From: Subtercola boreus | Lineage (GTDB): Bacteria > Actinomycetota > Actinomycetes > Actinomycetales > Microbacteriaceae | DNA: 64,000 nucleotides | Direction: 5' to 3' | Assembly (NCBI RefSeq): GCF_006716115.1 | Contig: NZ_VFOO01000001.1 | Location: forward strand, 2,046,001-2,110,000 | Shown: in pieces, positions 1 to 8,717 of the stretch | Position numbering within the stretch: position 1 is the first letter of the stretch | How the letters are laid out: each line of letters begins with the position of its first letter | Translations under genes and position numbers: made by a program | Notes under the pieces: model-generated | The model's input: only the letters and a program-made list of their open reading frames with translations | Databases searched by the model: none | Told to the model about the DNA's origin: nothing

Positions 1-42
1 CTAGGCGCTTGACACAGCCTTCAGTGACTTCGAGGCAGATGC

Positions 43-48
43 TACAGT
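43..48 (+). promoter_or_regulatory. -10 element, likely leaderless start of the beta-propeller gene
   Basis: TACAGT lies 5 bases before the ATG at 54, matching the pattern repeated across this window. The only TTGACA upstream (9-14) is 28 bases away, too far to be its -35 partner. Confidence 0.4.
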
Positions 49-53
49 GAGCT

Positions 54-1493
54 ATGTTCACTTATTCGTCTGCGCTACGCCCTCTTGCTCGCGGCGCCTC
101 GCTGGTTGCGGTCCTGGCGCTTCTGGGAGCTGCATCGAGCGCTGCTGCCGCAACAGTCTCGTTCCGTTCGGCACCGCCCCTCTCTCTGGGCGGCACACCA
201 GGCTCGCTGGTCATCGATGAAACGAGCAACACCGTCTATCTCCGAAATTCGTCGCTCGGAACCTTCAGCGCGATCGACGGCGAGAAACGTGTTGTGTCTG
301 GCCAGGTCGGGGTCGACAACGCGGCATCTGGTGTGGCCATCGATCCGAGCCGAGGCCTTGCCGTCGTCACGACGCGGAGTGGCCTGGTCGACTTCGTCGA
401 CATCGGAACGATGACCCTCTCAGGAACCCCGCTGATGCTCGGGGAGGAGCCCGCTGGCGTCGTCATAGACGCTGCGGCAGGTGTCGCATTTGTTGCGACG
501 GCCAAGAACAACGCTGTATCTGTGATCGACCTCGACACACGGACGGTGTTGGGCACCCCCATCACCGTGGGAGTGAACCCCGGGCCCATGGCGCTCGACT
601 CCCGGGCCGGAGTCGTGCTCGTTGCGAATCGCGGCGACGCAACTGTCAGTGCTATCGACACCGGGTCCAGAAAAGTTGTCGGAAAACCCGCAACCGTGGG
701 TGCCCAACCACTCGGTATCGCCATCGACTCCGCACGCGGCCTGGCGTACGTGACAAGCAACGCCGCTGGATCTGTGACGGTCATCCGGGTCGGAGACGTC
801 GCACCCCTCGCCACCTTCTCGAACGTCGGATCGAACCCGCTCGGTATTGCCATCGATCCGGACACGGGCCGCATCTTCGTCGGGTCATACCTCGATTCGA
901 CCGTGACGGTCATCGATCCTGACACGAGGAAGCCTGTAGATGTGATCAAGACGGGCCTTCAGCCCATCTCTGTCGCATTCGACTCCCGCCACCACGTTCT
1001 CTACACCACCAATGAAAATGGTGGAACGCTCAGCGTGATCGATGAGATGCTCAGCCCGTCACTGGTCGATGCCGCACTCCCGGGGTGCTCCACCGGCGAG
1101 AGATACAGCTTTCAGCTTGCGGCATCGGGGTACCCGCATCCGCAGTTCAGACTCGGTTCGGGCGAATTGCCCGCCGGCCTGACTCTCTCCCCGGGTGGGC
1201 TGATAGAAGGCCCGTGCGGCAAGGCCGGGGCGAGTGCATTCACGATCGTCGCCGGGAACGGCGCCTCGCCCGATGCGACAGCGGAATTTCAGATTCTGGT
1301 CACGGGCTCCTTCACGACGACTGCCCCGAGCCCAACTGAGGGGACAAAAAGCGTTCTCCCTCCCTCCGCCAACGGCGGCGAACTCGCCCACACCGGAGGC
1401 CACGAGCTGGCACTGAGTCTCGTCGGGATCTTTTTGGGCTGTTTCGGCCTTCTGTGCGTAGTCCTGCGCAGGGCGAAGTCGTTCGGCAAGTGA
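54..1493 (+). CDS. Sortase-anchored YVTN beta-propeller surface protein
   Basis: A 479-aa exported protein. Residues 1-33 form a signal peptide (hydrophobic run ending SSAAAA). Residues about 50-335 hold six to seven repeats of roughly 42 residues with the pattern GxxPxGxAID...AYVT...TVxVID, typical of YVTN/NHL-type beta-propellers. Residues about 345-415 resemble a putative Ig (He_PIG) domain. The C terminus has a LAHTG sortase motif, a hydrophobic helix and an RRAK-type basic tail, so it should be covalently attached to the cell wall. It stands alone and converges on mutM. Ligand unknown; an adhesion or surface-display role is inference. Confidence 0.8.
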   Translation: MFTYSSALRPLARGASLVAVLALLGAASSAAAATVSFRSAPPLSLGGTPGSLVIDETSNTVYLRNSSLGTFSAIDGEKRVVSGQVGVDNAASGVAIDPSRGLAVVTTRSGLVDFVDIGTMTLSGTPLMLGEEPAGVVIDAAAGVAFVATAKNNAVSVIDLDTRTVLGTPITVGVNPGPMALDSRAGVVLVANRGDATVSAIDTGSRKVVGKPATVGAQPLGIAIDSARGLAYVTSNAAGSVTVIRVGDVAPLATFSNVGSNPLGIAIDPDTGRIFVGSYLDSTVTVIDPDTRKPVDVIKTGLQPISVAFDSRHHVLYTTNENGGTLSVIDEMLSPSLVDAALPGCSTGERYSFQLAASGYPHPQFRLGSGELPAGLTLSPGGLIEGPCGKAGASAFTIVAGNGASPDATAEFQILVTGSFTTTAPSPTEGTKSVLPPSANGGELAHTGGHELALSLVGIFLGCFGLLCVVLRRAKSFGK

Positions 1494-1505
1494 CCCCGCA
1501 TACCC

Positions 1506-2435
1506 TCATTGGGTGGCACGAGGGCGGCGGAGCTTCTGGCAGTGCGGGCAGAAGTGCGAGGAACGGTTCATGAAGGCGGCGCGCACGATGAGGTGGCCGC
1601 AACGCGGGCAGGGCTTTCCCTGCTGGCCGTAGGCGTTCAGGCTGTGCGAGAAGTAGCCGGAGGCTCCGTTCACGTTGACATACTGGGCGTCGAAACTGGT
1701 GCCGCCCTCGGCGAGGGCTTTCGTCAGCACCAGCCGCACCTCGGCGAGGAGTCGCCGGGCGACGCGGGGGCCGAGCGACGAGGTCGGCTGCTCGAAGTGC
1801 AGTTTCGCCGCCCAGAGCGCTTCGTCGGCGTAGATGTTGCCGATGCCGCTGACGAGGGTCTGGTCGAGGAGCGCCCGTTTGATCCCGGTGTTCTTCCGAT
1901 TGAGGGCCGCGAAGAACGTGGTCTCGTGGAACGCCGGGTCGAGGGGGTCGCGCGCGATGTGCGCGACCTGGCTGGGGATGAGCGCCGCCCACGCCGGGTC
2001 GAGTGACGTGGCTCCCGCGAAGCCGGCAGGGCGGGCATCCGGAGTCGGAACGAGTTCATCGACGGCCATGGACCCGAAGATGCGCTGGTCGACGAAGTTC
2101 ACCCAGAACTCGCCGAGAGTCGGATGCTCGATACTGAGCCGGATGCGGAGCAGTCCGTCTTCGACCGCCCCGGGCGCCCGCAGCAGCACCTGCCCGCTCA
2201 TGCCGAGGTGGGTGACGAGGGCGCGGCCGGACGAGAGGGGGAACCACAGGAACTTTCCGCGGCGCACGGCGGCGAGCATCCGGTGCCCGGCGAGGAGGTC
2301 GGCGAACGGTCCGGCGAGCACGCTGTGCCGCTTCAGGGAACGCACGTCGAAGATCTCGACGCCGGTGATGAGCGACCCCGTCACGGCGGGTTCGAGGCCC
2401 GCGCGCACGACCTCGACTTCGGGAAGTTCGGGCAC
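1506..2435 (-). CDS. mutM: Formamidopyrimidine-DNA glycosylase (MutM/Fpg)
   Basis: Base-excision repair enzyme that removes oxidised purines such as 8-oxoguanine. The N terminus PELPEVE supplies the catalytic Pro and Glu after Met removal. HLGMSGQ is present, and the C terminus has a zinc finger with two CxxC pairs (CPRCG ... CPHCQ). At 309 aa it is slightly longer than the usual 270-290. The start is GTG and overlaps the rnc stop by one base (TAGTG), so the two genes should be translationally coupled. It is the last gene of the DUF177-rpmF-rnc-mutM series. Confidence 0.96.
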   Translation of the reverse strand: MPELPEVEVVRAGLEPAVTGSLITGVEIFDVRSLKRHSVLAGPFADLLAGHRMLAAVRRGKFLWFPLSSGRALVTHLGMSGQVLLRAPGAVEDGLLRIRLSIEHPTLGEFWVNFVDQRIFGSMAVDELVPTPDARPAGFAGATSLDPAWAALIPSQVAHIARDPLDPAFHETTFFAALNRKNTGIKRALLDQTLVSGIGNIYADEALWAAKLHFEQPTSSLGPRVARRLLAEVRLVLTKALAEGGTSFDAQYVNVNGASGYFSHSLNAYGQQGKPCPRCGHLIVRAAFMNRSSHFCPHCQKLRRPRATQ

Positions 2436-3178
2436 TAGGCGGTGGCCGGGCTGCCGGGCAGAGGCGCGCCGACGGCCTCGGCGCTCGGCGCCAGCAGCAG
2501 GTGCGCGCGCCGGGCGGCAATCGACTCGGCCTGCTTCTTGCTCGACCCCTCGCCCGTGGCGCTGACGAGAGTGCCCACGGTCACGGTCGCGATGAAGGTC
2601 TTGCGGTGGTCGGGGCCGCTCTCGGCGATCTCGTAGACCGGGGCGTCGTCGCCGAGGGTGGCCGCGAGCTCCTGCAGGCTCGTTTTGGGGTCCATCGATT
2701 CGCCGAAGGTGTCGGGATTCGCGATCAGCGGTTCGACGAGACGCAACACGAGCGCGGTGGCGACGTCGCCGCCGAGCCCGAGGTAGGTGGCACCGATCAG
2801 GGCTTCGACGGTGTCGGCGAGGATCGAGGCCTTGGCCCGGCCGCCGGTGAGGTCTTCACCCCGGCCGAGCAGGATGAACGCACCGAGCCCGATCGTCCTG
2901 CCGACGCCCGCAAGAGCGACGGTGCTCACCAGGCTGGCGCGGCGTTTCGCGAGTTCGCCTTCGCCGAGCTCCGGGTACCGGGTGTAGAGCATCACGGTCA
3001 CGGCCTGGCCGAGGATCGAGTCGCCGAGGAACTCGAGGCGCTCGTTCGTGGGCACGCCGCCGTTCTCATAGGACCAGGAACGGTGGGTCAGCGCGAGGTT
3101 CAGCAGGTCATCCGGAATGGCGATCCCAAGGGTCGACAAAAGGTGCGCCCGGTCGGGCTGTGCAGTCGTCTTGCTCAC
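2435..3178 (-). CDS. rnc: Ribonuclease III
   Basis: Double-strand-specific endoribonuclease for rRNA maturation and mRNA turnover. The RNase III signature NERLEFLGDS is near residues 43-52, acidic residues of the second metal-site helix follow near 110-120 (DTVEALIGA), and the last 75 residues form a double-stranded RNA-binding domain (PKTSLQELAA ... SSKKQAESIAA). Length 247 aa is normal. It starts with GTG; a GGAG lies upstream. It sits 94 bp after rpmF and abuts mutM, an order conserved in actinobacteria. Confidence 0.96.
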   Translation of the reverse strand: MSKTTAQPDRAHLLSTLGIAIPDDLLNLALTHRSWSYENGGVPTNERLEFLGDSILGQAVTVMLYTRYPELGEGELAKRRASLVSTVALAGVGRTIGLGAFILLGRGEDLTGGRAKASILADTVEALIGATYLGLGGDVATALVLRLVEPLIANPDTFGESMDPKTSLQELAATLGDDAPVYEIAESGPDHRKTFIATVTVGTLVSATGEGSSKKQAESIAARRAHLLLAPSAEAVGAPLPGSPATA

Positions 3179-3272
3179 TGCATCACTCCGATCGAACGCA
3201 CCCCGTCAGACATCGCCGAAACCCCGGCGGCAGATTCATCTGCGTCGCCCAGCGGGCGCACCAGAGAAAATG

Positions 3273-3476
3273 CTAAACGTCAGCGACCTTGCGGCCCTTG
3301 TACTCCAGGAACAGCGCGGTGCCGGCGGAGTCTTCGACAACCTTCGCGCGGTGCGGGAGGCTGTAGGTGGTCTTGCCGTTCTCGATGGTCTTCACCAGGG
3401 TCGGCGCGGTGGCCTTCCACTGTGCGCGGCGCATGCGGGTGGACGCCCGCGACATCTTCCTCTTGGGTACAGCCAT
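3273..3476 (-). CDS. rpmF: 50S ribosomal protein L32
   Basis: A 67-aa basic protein beginning [19 protein letters not shown], the characteristic L32 start. The CxxC zinc-ribbon pairs of zinc-binding L32 are absent, so this is the cysteine-free (C-) paralogue, which in actinobacteria often coexists with a zinc-dependent copy. It begins 3 bases after the stop of the DUF177 gene, the classic yceD-rpmF pairing. Confidence 0.95.
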   Translation of the reverse strand: MAVPKRKMSRASTRMRRAQWKATAPTLVKTIENGKTTYSLPHRAKVVEDSAGTALFLEYKGRKVADV

Positions 3477-3479
3477 GAG

Positions 3480-4115
3480 CTAACTCTTTTCTCTCTCGGT
3501 GGGGCTCGCAGACGGAGTCACACCGTCGGTTGCCGTGTCTGTGGAGGCTTCTGTGATCTTCGGTTCTGAATCAGGTGCAGCGTGCGCACCCGAGCCGGTC
3601 TGGCCGAGCAGCCCGGTCAGCGCCGACCAGCGGGAATCGAACTCTTCCTGCGGGACACGCTCGGGCAGGTCGTCCAGCCGCTCACCCGTGACCGGGTCGA
3701 GTCCTGGGCAATCTGGCCGACAAACCGGCTGAAACGGGAGTGCGAGAACAACCGCATCCCTGATCAGTGGTTCGAGGTCGATGTGGTCGGCCTGAACCTG
3801 ATAATCAAAAGCTTCGTCAAGAGAATACGCGAAAAGCTCCGCAAACTCGACTCGAACCGGCAATTCGATGTCCCGGAGGCAGCGACCGCACACTCCCACA
3901 GCCTCGGTGTCGACCCTGATGGTCGCCAGAATGCCGTCGTGGAGGCTCTCGAGCCGGGCGTCGATCTCGAGCGTCTCACCGGCCTGTACGGCGACGAGGC
4001 CCTCACCCATCTTCTCCGGTACAACGATGTCGAGCTCGCGTTCGCGGAGCTCGCCGGGCACGTGCATCAGGTCCCAGACATTGACCGTGAACGGGGTCTT
4101 GTTGAATTTGCTCAC
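3480..4115 (-). CDS. DUF177 (YceD-like) protein
   Basis: A 211-aa member of the DUF177/YceD family, almost always encoded just before rpmF and linked to 23S rRNA/ribosome assembly. It has the family's paired cysteines (CGRCLRDIELP near 85 and CRPDCPGLDPVTGE near 140) and an acidic, low-complexity C-terminal tail. The start is GTG at 4115, within a 4-bp GTGA overlap with the stop of the LysR gene upstream. Having a transcription regulator coupled directly ahead of DUF177 is unusual. Confidence 0.85.
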   Translation of the reverse strand: MSKFNKTPFTVNVWDLMHVPGELRERELDIVVPEKMGEGLVAVQAGETLEIDARLESLHDGILATIRVDTEAVGVCGRCLRDIELPVRVEFAELFAYSLDEAFDYQVQADHIDLEPLIRDAVVLALPFQPVCRPDCPGLDPVTGERLDDLPERVPQEEFDSRWSALTGLLGQTGSGAHAAPDSEPKITEASTDTATDGVTPSASPTEREKS

Positions 4116-5068
4116 TGAGAGAGTTTACCCGGTGGTGGGAGCTGCCGGGCGGGGTTCGCCTCACGGATCGCATCGGCTTCGGTGCGGAGGTGCTCTGCGA
4201 CGGTGCGGACGGCGAGGCGCTCGGCCCGGTCGGGGCGCATGAGGGCGTAGATGTGCCGCTCGGCGCGCATGCCGGAGAGGGGCTTCAGCGCGATGCGGTG
4301 CATGGTGTCGGAGGTCAGCGCGGTGTAGCGCGGCAGGATGGCGATGCCGAGGCCCGCCGACACCAGGGACTCCGTGACGCGGGTGTCGGCGAAACGCTGC
4401 ACGATGTTGACCGGGGCACCGGCCGCAGCCGAGATGTCGTACAGGGTGCGCTCGAAGGGGTACCCCCACGGCACCCCGATCCACTGCTCGCCGATCAGGT
4501 CGGCGGGGCTGACGCTGACTTCACCGGCGAGCGGATGCCCGGGGGGAAGTGCCACGTCGAGGGGTTCCGTCATCAGGTGCACGACGCTGAGGCCACGCCC
4601 GTACCAGAGCGAGGGCGGGCGGGTCGGCGCGTGGGCGACCACGATGTCGAAGTCGTTGGTCAGGTCGGGAAAGCCTTCGGAGACGGGATCGCGGTCGCTG
4701 GCGTGCAGCGTCAGGCCGGACTGCGCCGCGAGCCGGTGCAGCACTCCGGGCAGGAGCATCTGTCCACCGGTCGGGAAGGTCGCGAGCGACACCTCACCGG
4801 TCGGGTCGTGGCGGAACTCGTCCCAGAGCGCGTCGGCACGCTCGAGGGCGATGGCGACATCCGTGGCGCTCCGGGCGAGGGCGCGGCCGGCATCGGTGAG
4901 AACGATTCCGCGGCCGGCCTTCTCGGTGAGGGGAAGGCCGGCCTCGCGTTCGAGCACCCGCAGCTGCTGCGAGACGGCCGAGGGGGTGCGGTGGGTCGCC
5001 CGGGCGACCTCGGTGATGCTGCCCCGCTCCGCGAGCTCGCGGAGCAGTTCGAGCCGGCGTACGTCCAT
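4112..5068 (-). CDS. LysR-family transcriptional regulator
   Basis: A 318-aa LysR-type regulator. The N-terminal winged HTH (MDVRRLELLRELAERGS ... TPSAVSQQLRVLE) is followed by a substrate-binding domain from about residue 90. It lies on the same strand just after the aminotransferase that ends the catabolic block, separated by a tandem-repeat array, so it may regulate that block; this is inference from position. Its start has a TAGCGT element 6 bases upstream, indicating its own leaderless promoter, and its stop overlaps the DUF177 start by 4 bp. Confidence 0.88.
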   Translation of the reverse strand: MDVRRLELLRELAERGSITEVARATHRTPSAVSQQLRVLEREAGLPLTEKAGRGIVLTDAGRALARSATDVAIALERADALWDEFRHDPTGEVSLATFPTGGQMLLPGVLHRLAAQSGLTLHASDRDPVSEGFPDLTNDFDIVVAHAPTRPPSLWYGRGLSVVHLMTEPLDVALPPGHPLAGEVSVSPADLIGEQWIGVPWGYPFERTLYDISAAAGAPVNIVQRFADTRVTESLVSAGLGIAILPRYTALTSDTMHRIALKPLSGMRAERHIYALMRPDRAERLAVRTVAEHLRTEADAIREANPARQLPPPGKLSQ

Positions 5069-5074
5069 GAAGCA

Positions 5075-5080
5075 ACGCTA
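5075..5080 (-). promoter_or_regulatory. -10 element of the LysR gene (leaderless)
   Basis: On the minus strand TAGCGT is followed by 6 bases and the ATG at 5068. The same hexamer and spacing occur at other starts in the window. Confidence 0.5.
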
Positions 5081-5108
5081 CCGGGTCGGGCCCGGATGTG
5101 GTGGCAGG

Positions 5109-5193
5109 GCTGTCAGGCGAGCACCGCTGTCAGGCGAGCACTGCTGTCAGGCGAGCACCGCTGTCAGGCGAGCACCGCTGTCAGGCGAGCACC
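5109..5193. repeat. Five tandem copies of a 17-bp unit spanning a stop codon
   Basis: Unit GCTGTCAGGCGAGCACC occurs five times without gaps (one copy has a single C-to-T change). Read on the minus strand, the first unit encodes the last residues V-L-A and the TGA of the aminotransferase, and four further units follow as non-coding sequence before LysR. There are no spacers, so it is not a CRISPR array; replication slippage of the gene's 3' end is the simplest explanation. Confidence 0.95.
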
Positions 5194-6518
5194 GAGATCG
5201 ACGCGAAGGCCTCGTCGTAGATGGCGAGCGCCTGGGCGACCTCCGCGTCGGTCACCACGCAGGGCGGCACCACGTGCAGCCTGTTGTCGGCGAAGATCGG
5301 CAGGAGCCCGAGCGAGAGCAGCTTGGCCTTGAGCGCGCCGATCGTCGCCTGCGGGAGAGGTTCCCGTGTGGCAGGGTCGGCGACCAGGTCGAGCGCCCAG
5401 AAGACCCCGATCCCCCGCACCTCGCCGATGACATCGTGCTTCTCGGCCAGCGCGCGGAGCCCGGGGCCGAGCACGTCGCGGCCGATGCGTTCGGCGTTCG
5501 CGACGATCCCCTCGTCGGCCATCGCGTCGAGCGCGCCGACGATGGAGGCCATGGCCAGTGGATGCCCGGAGTAGGTCAGCCCGCCGGGGAACACGGTGTC
5601 CTCGAACGCCTCAGCGATGTACGGCGGGATGATGACTCCGCCCACCGGCACGTAACCCGAGTTGACCCCCTTCGCGAAGGTGATGAGGTCGGGAACGACC
5701 GTCTCACCCTCGACGTCGCCGAGCGCCTGGAAGGCGAACCAGCCGCCCGCCCGCCCGAACCCGCACATCACCTCGTCGAAGATCAGGATGATGCCGTACC
5801 TGTCGCAGAGCGCGCGGACGCCCGCGAGGTAGCCGGGCGGCGGCACGAGGATGCCCGCGGTGCCCGGAATCGTCTCGAGCACGATGGCGGCGATACCCGA
5901 AGCGCCTTCGGAGACGATCACCCGTTCGAGGTGGTGGAGGGCCCTTACCGACTCCTCCTCGGGGCTCGACGACCAGAATTCCGAGCGGTACGCGTAGGGA
6001 CCGAAGAAGTGGGCGTGGCCGCGGGCGTACTCGTTGGGCATCCGCCGCCAGTCACCCGTCGCGACGACCGCGGCTCCGGTGTTGCCGTGGTAGCTGCGGT
6101 AGGTCGAGAGGATCTTGTCGCGGCCGGTGTAGAGCCGGGCCATGCGGAAGGCGTTCTCGTTGGCATCCGCACCGCCGTTGGTGAAGAACACCTTGCTGAA
6201 GCCGTGGCCGGCCCGTTCGAGGATGCGCTGGGCGGCTCTGCCCCGCGCGAGATTCGCGGCCGCCGGTGCGATGGTGGTGAGCACCTCGGTCTGCGCCCGG
6301 ATCGCCGCGGTCACGGCCGGGTGCTGGTGCCCGATGTTCACGTTGATGAGCTGGCTCGAGAAGTCGAGGTAGCGGTTGCCGTCGAAGTCCCAGACGGTGC
6401 TGCCGAGTCCGCCGGCGATGACCATCGGCTTCAGGGCGCCCTGCGCCGACCAGGAGTGGAAGACGTGCGCGCGGTCGAGTTCGTAGGCGAGCGTGCCGTC
6501 TTCGGGGTTGAGATCCAT
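5181..6518 (-). CDS. Class-III PLP omega-aminotransferase (beta-alanine/omega-amino acid type)
   Basis: A PLP-dependent transaminase of class III, 445 aa from the ATG at 6518. That start (MDLNPEDG) is preferred over the ATG at 6557 because an AGAAGG ribosome site lies about 8 bases before it. Seen: the phosphate/cofactor motif GGADANENAFRMARLY, the Asp motif FDEVMCGFGRAG, and the Schiff-base lysine in TFAKGVNSGYVPVGG. Family knowledge: such enzymes convert beta-alanine, beta-aminoisobutyrate or other omega-amines with pyruvate. Next to dihydropyrimidinase and ureidopropionase genes it most likely removes the beta-amino acid produced by pyrimidine breakdown; substrate is inferred. Its 3' end is duplicated in the adjacent array. 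Confidence 0.88.
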   Translation of the reverse strand: MDLNPEDGTLAYELDRAHVFHSWSAQGALKPMVIAGGLGSTVWDFDGNRYLDFSSQLINVNIGHQHPAVTAAIRAQTEVLTTIAPAAANLARGRAAQRILERAGHGFSKVFFTNGGADANENAFRMARLYTGRDKILSTYRSYHGNTGAAVVATGDWRRMPNEYARGHAHFFGPYAYRSEFWSSSPEEESVRALHHLERVIVSEGASGIAAIVLETIPGTAGILVPPPGYLAGVRALCDRYGIILIFDEVMCGFGRAGGWFAFQALGDVEGETVVPDLITFAKGVNSGYVPVGGVIIPPYIAEAFEDTVFPGGLTYSGHPLAMASIVGALDAMADEGIVANAERIGRDVLGPGLRALAEKHDVIGEVRGIGVFWALDLVADPATREPLPQATIGALKAKLLSLGLLPIFADNRLHVVPPCVVTDAEVAQALAIYDEAFASISVLA

Positions 6519-6614
6519 GAGTGGTGCCTTCTTCGTGTCGGGTGGTGGGCCGGGCATCCGGTGCTCGCCGCTAATGACGGCGACGACGGATGCCCGGCCC
6601 AGGTAGATCGGGTT

Positions 6615-7769
6615 CTACTTGCCGCCCTCGGTGAGGGTGACGGTGAGGGGCTTGTAGGAGGTTCCGGTGACGTCGACTCCTTCGGCCTTCAGCGCATCGA
6701 GCGCCTTCTGCACGTAGGTGTTGGTGTAGGCGTCGGAGTCGGGCTCCTTGGTGATGACGGTCGTCCCTTCGAGATTCTTGGCCGTCATGGCCACATTGAC
6801 GGTCTGCTTCCACGATGCTTCGTCGACGATGCCGACGCCGGCAGCAGACGGCCAGATGAGCTTGTTGATCTCATTGGTCTGCCAGAGCTGGTGGCTTGCG
6901 CCGAGCTGCGAGCCCTTGGCCACGACGATGGCGGATGCCTTCTCGGGGTTGTCACGGGCATAGATCCAGCCTTTCAGGGCCGCCGTGAGGAACTTCACGG
7001 TCTGGTCCTGGTACGCCTGGTCGCTGTTCAGCTTCTCGGTGTTCGCCCAGATCGCGTCCTGGAGCATCGCGGTGCCCTCGGTGTTCCAGTCGATCACGTT
7101 GAGGTCGCTCGGCTGGTACAGCTTGCCGGTCGCCGGGTTCATGGTCTCGAGGATCTGCGCGTACTCGTTGTAGGTCTCGGCCTGCGCCGCGTCGATCGAC
7201 CCGTCGAGGAGACCCGACTCGTCGAACGCCTGCTGCACGAGCTTCACGTCTGTGGCGGGGTCGAGGCCCGCCTTCGTGATGCCGGCGAACATCTCGAACT
7301 CGTTGCCGTAGCCCCAGTTGCCGACGGTCTTGCCCTTGAGGTCGGCGGCCGTCGTGATGTTCTTGTCGGCCATCGACACCTGCAGGGTGCCGGACTTCTG
7401 CAGGATCTGGGCGACATCCGTGATGCCCGCGCCCTGCTCCCGTGAGGCGAGGGCCTTGGGAACCCAGGCGACCGCGTAGTCCACCGCGCCGTCGGCGAGC
7501 TGGGTCTGCGGAACGATGTCGGTTCCGCCCTCGACGATGGTGACGTCGAGGCCCTCGTCGGCGAAGTACCCCTGGTCGAGCGCTGCGTAGTAACCGGCGA
7601 ACTGCGCCTGCGTGAACCACTGCAGTTGCAGCTTCACGGGGGTCAGGGCGCCCCCGCTCGAGGTGGCGGTGTCGCCGGTGCTCGAGGAGCTCGAACATCC
7701 GCTCAGGATGAGGGCTGCCGACGCGGCGATGGCCGCCGCGCCGAGGGTGATGCGTCTGCTGTGCTTCAT
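6615..7769 (-). CDS. ABC importer substrate-binding lipoprotein, NMT1/SsuA-ThiY type
   Basis: A 384-aa lipoprotein: signal peptide with lipobox LSGC near residue 25, a Ser/Thr linker, then an NMT1/THI5-like binding domain (LQLQWFTQAQFAGYYAA ... GGTDIVPQTQLADGAVDYAV). A strong GGAGGAAAG ribosome site precedes the ATG. Relatives bind thiamine-precursor pyrimidines, sulfonates or nitrate. With two permeases, an ATPase and pyrimidine-type hydrolases in the same operon, an amidopyrimidine, pyrimidine or hydantoin ligand is the likeliest guess. Confidence 0.87.
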   Translation of the reverse strand: MKHSRRITLGAAAIAASAALILSGCSSSSSTGDTATSSGGALTPVKLQLQWFTQAQFAGYYAALDQGYFADEGLDVTIVEGGTDIVPQTQLADGAVDYAVAWVPKALASREQGAGITDVAQILQKSGTLQVSMADKNITTAADLKGKTVGNWGYGNEFEMFAGITKAGLDPATDVKLVQQAFDESGLLDGSIDAAQAETYNEYAQILETMNPATGKLYQPSDLNVIDWNTEGTAMLQDAIWANTEKLNSDQAYQDQTVKFLTAALKGWIYARDNPEKASAIVVAKGSQLGASHQLWQTNEINKLIWPSAAGVGIVDEASWKQTVNVAMTAKNLEGTTVITKEPDSDAYTNTYVQKALDALKAEGVDVTGTSYKPLTVTLTEGGK

Positions 7770-7865
7770 CTTTCCTCCGTTGATCTGTGTGCTGGACAGG
7801 TTGTGCTGGTGCGGTGGTGCTGGTGAAGGTCGTGCGGTGTGAAGGGTCGTGCGGGTGGAACGTTC

Positions 7866-8717
7866 TCAGGCCCGGCGGCGGCTCGCGAGCCGCTCGAGCA
7901 GCAGGGTGACGCCGTAGAAGACGAGCCCCAGGATGATCGCCCCGAACACGTACGCCCACGCCCGGGGGTAGGCGCTGTTCGCGGCGGCGGAGGTGATGCG
8001 GGAGCCGAGACCGTTCTGCAGGCCGCCGAAGTACTCGGCGACGATCGCGGAGATCACCCCGAGAGGCGCCGCGATACGGAGGCCGGTGAAGATGAAGGGC
8101 ACGGCGCCCGGCAGGGTGACGGTGCGCGTGAGCTGCCAGTTCGAGGCGGCGTACGCGCGCATCAGGTCGCGGTGCACCGGCCTGACCTGGCGGAGGCCGC
8201 GCAGGGTGTTGATGAAGATCGGCGCGAAGACGACGATCAGCACGACAATGCGCCGCGGGGTGTCGGAGGTCGATCCGAACATCGTGTTCAGGATGGGCGC
8301 GAGGGCGACGATGGGCACGACGGCCACGGCCGCGACGATCGGCACGATCATCCGGTCGAAGATCGTGACCCGGGAGGCGAGAAGGGCCAGCACGACGGCG
8401 AGGATGGCGCCGAGCACCAATCCGATCAGGGCGTTCAGGCCGGTCGCGAGGAGCGAGGACCAGAGCAGCGGGAAGACGATGAAGATCTGGCCGGCGATGT
8501 CGGTCGGGCTCGGCAGCAGGTAGGGCTTGATGTCGAAGGCGACCACGGCGAGCTGCCAGAGGAGGAGGAAGACCACGCCCAGCACGACCGGGGGAAGCAC
8601 CGAACGCGCCACCGAGCGGCGGGCCGCCCCTCGACCGGGGTTCGCACCGCCACCGGAGTTCGCAGCGGCGGCGGACGGAGCGGTCGCAATGGCGGCAGCG
8701 GCGACGGTGTCCGTCAT
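7866..8717 (-). CDS. ABC transporter permease (SsuC/ThiX type)
   Basis: A 283-aa inner-membrane subunit with about six helices and the EAA-type loop (RAYAASNWQLTRTVTLPGAVPFI) that contacts the ATPase. Its ATG overlaps the ATPase stop by 4 bp (ATGA). It is the second permease of the importer; two different permeases suggest a heterodimeric channel. Confidence 0.88.
   Translation of the reverse strand: MTDTVAAAAIATAPSAAAANSGGGANPGRGAARRSVARSVLPPVVLGVVFLLLWQLAVVAFDIKPYLLPSPTDIAGQIFIVFPLLWSSLLATGLNALIGLVLGAILAVVLALLASRVTIFDRMIVPIVAAVAVVPIVALAPILNTMFGSTSDTPRRIVVLIVVFAPIFINTLRGLRQVRPVHRDLMRAYAASNWQLTRTVTLPGAVPFIFTGLRIAAPLGVISAIVAEYFGGLQNGLGSRITSAAANSAYPRAWAYVFGAIILGLVFYGVTLLLERLASRRRA

Noticed and set aside
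9-14. TTGACA as -35 of the first gene.
   Set aside because: The nearest usable -10 (43-48) is 28 bp away, too far for a normal promoter.
5109-5193. Possible CRISPR array.
   Set aside because: Units are adjacent with no spacers, only 17 bp long, and no cas genes are present.
4338-7445. A 1035-codon open frame on the plus strand.
   Set aside because: It lies opposite the LysR, aminotransferase and binding-protein genes, has no recognisable domain, and its composition (Arg/Gly/Asp/Val-rich) is that expected of an antisense frame in high-GC DNA.
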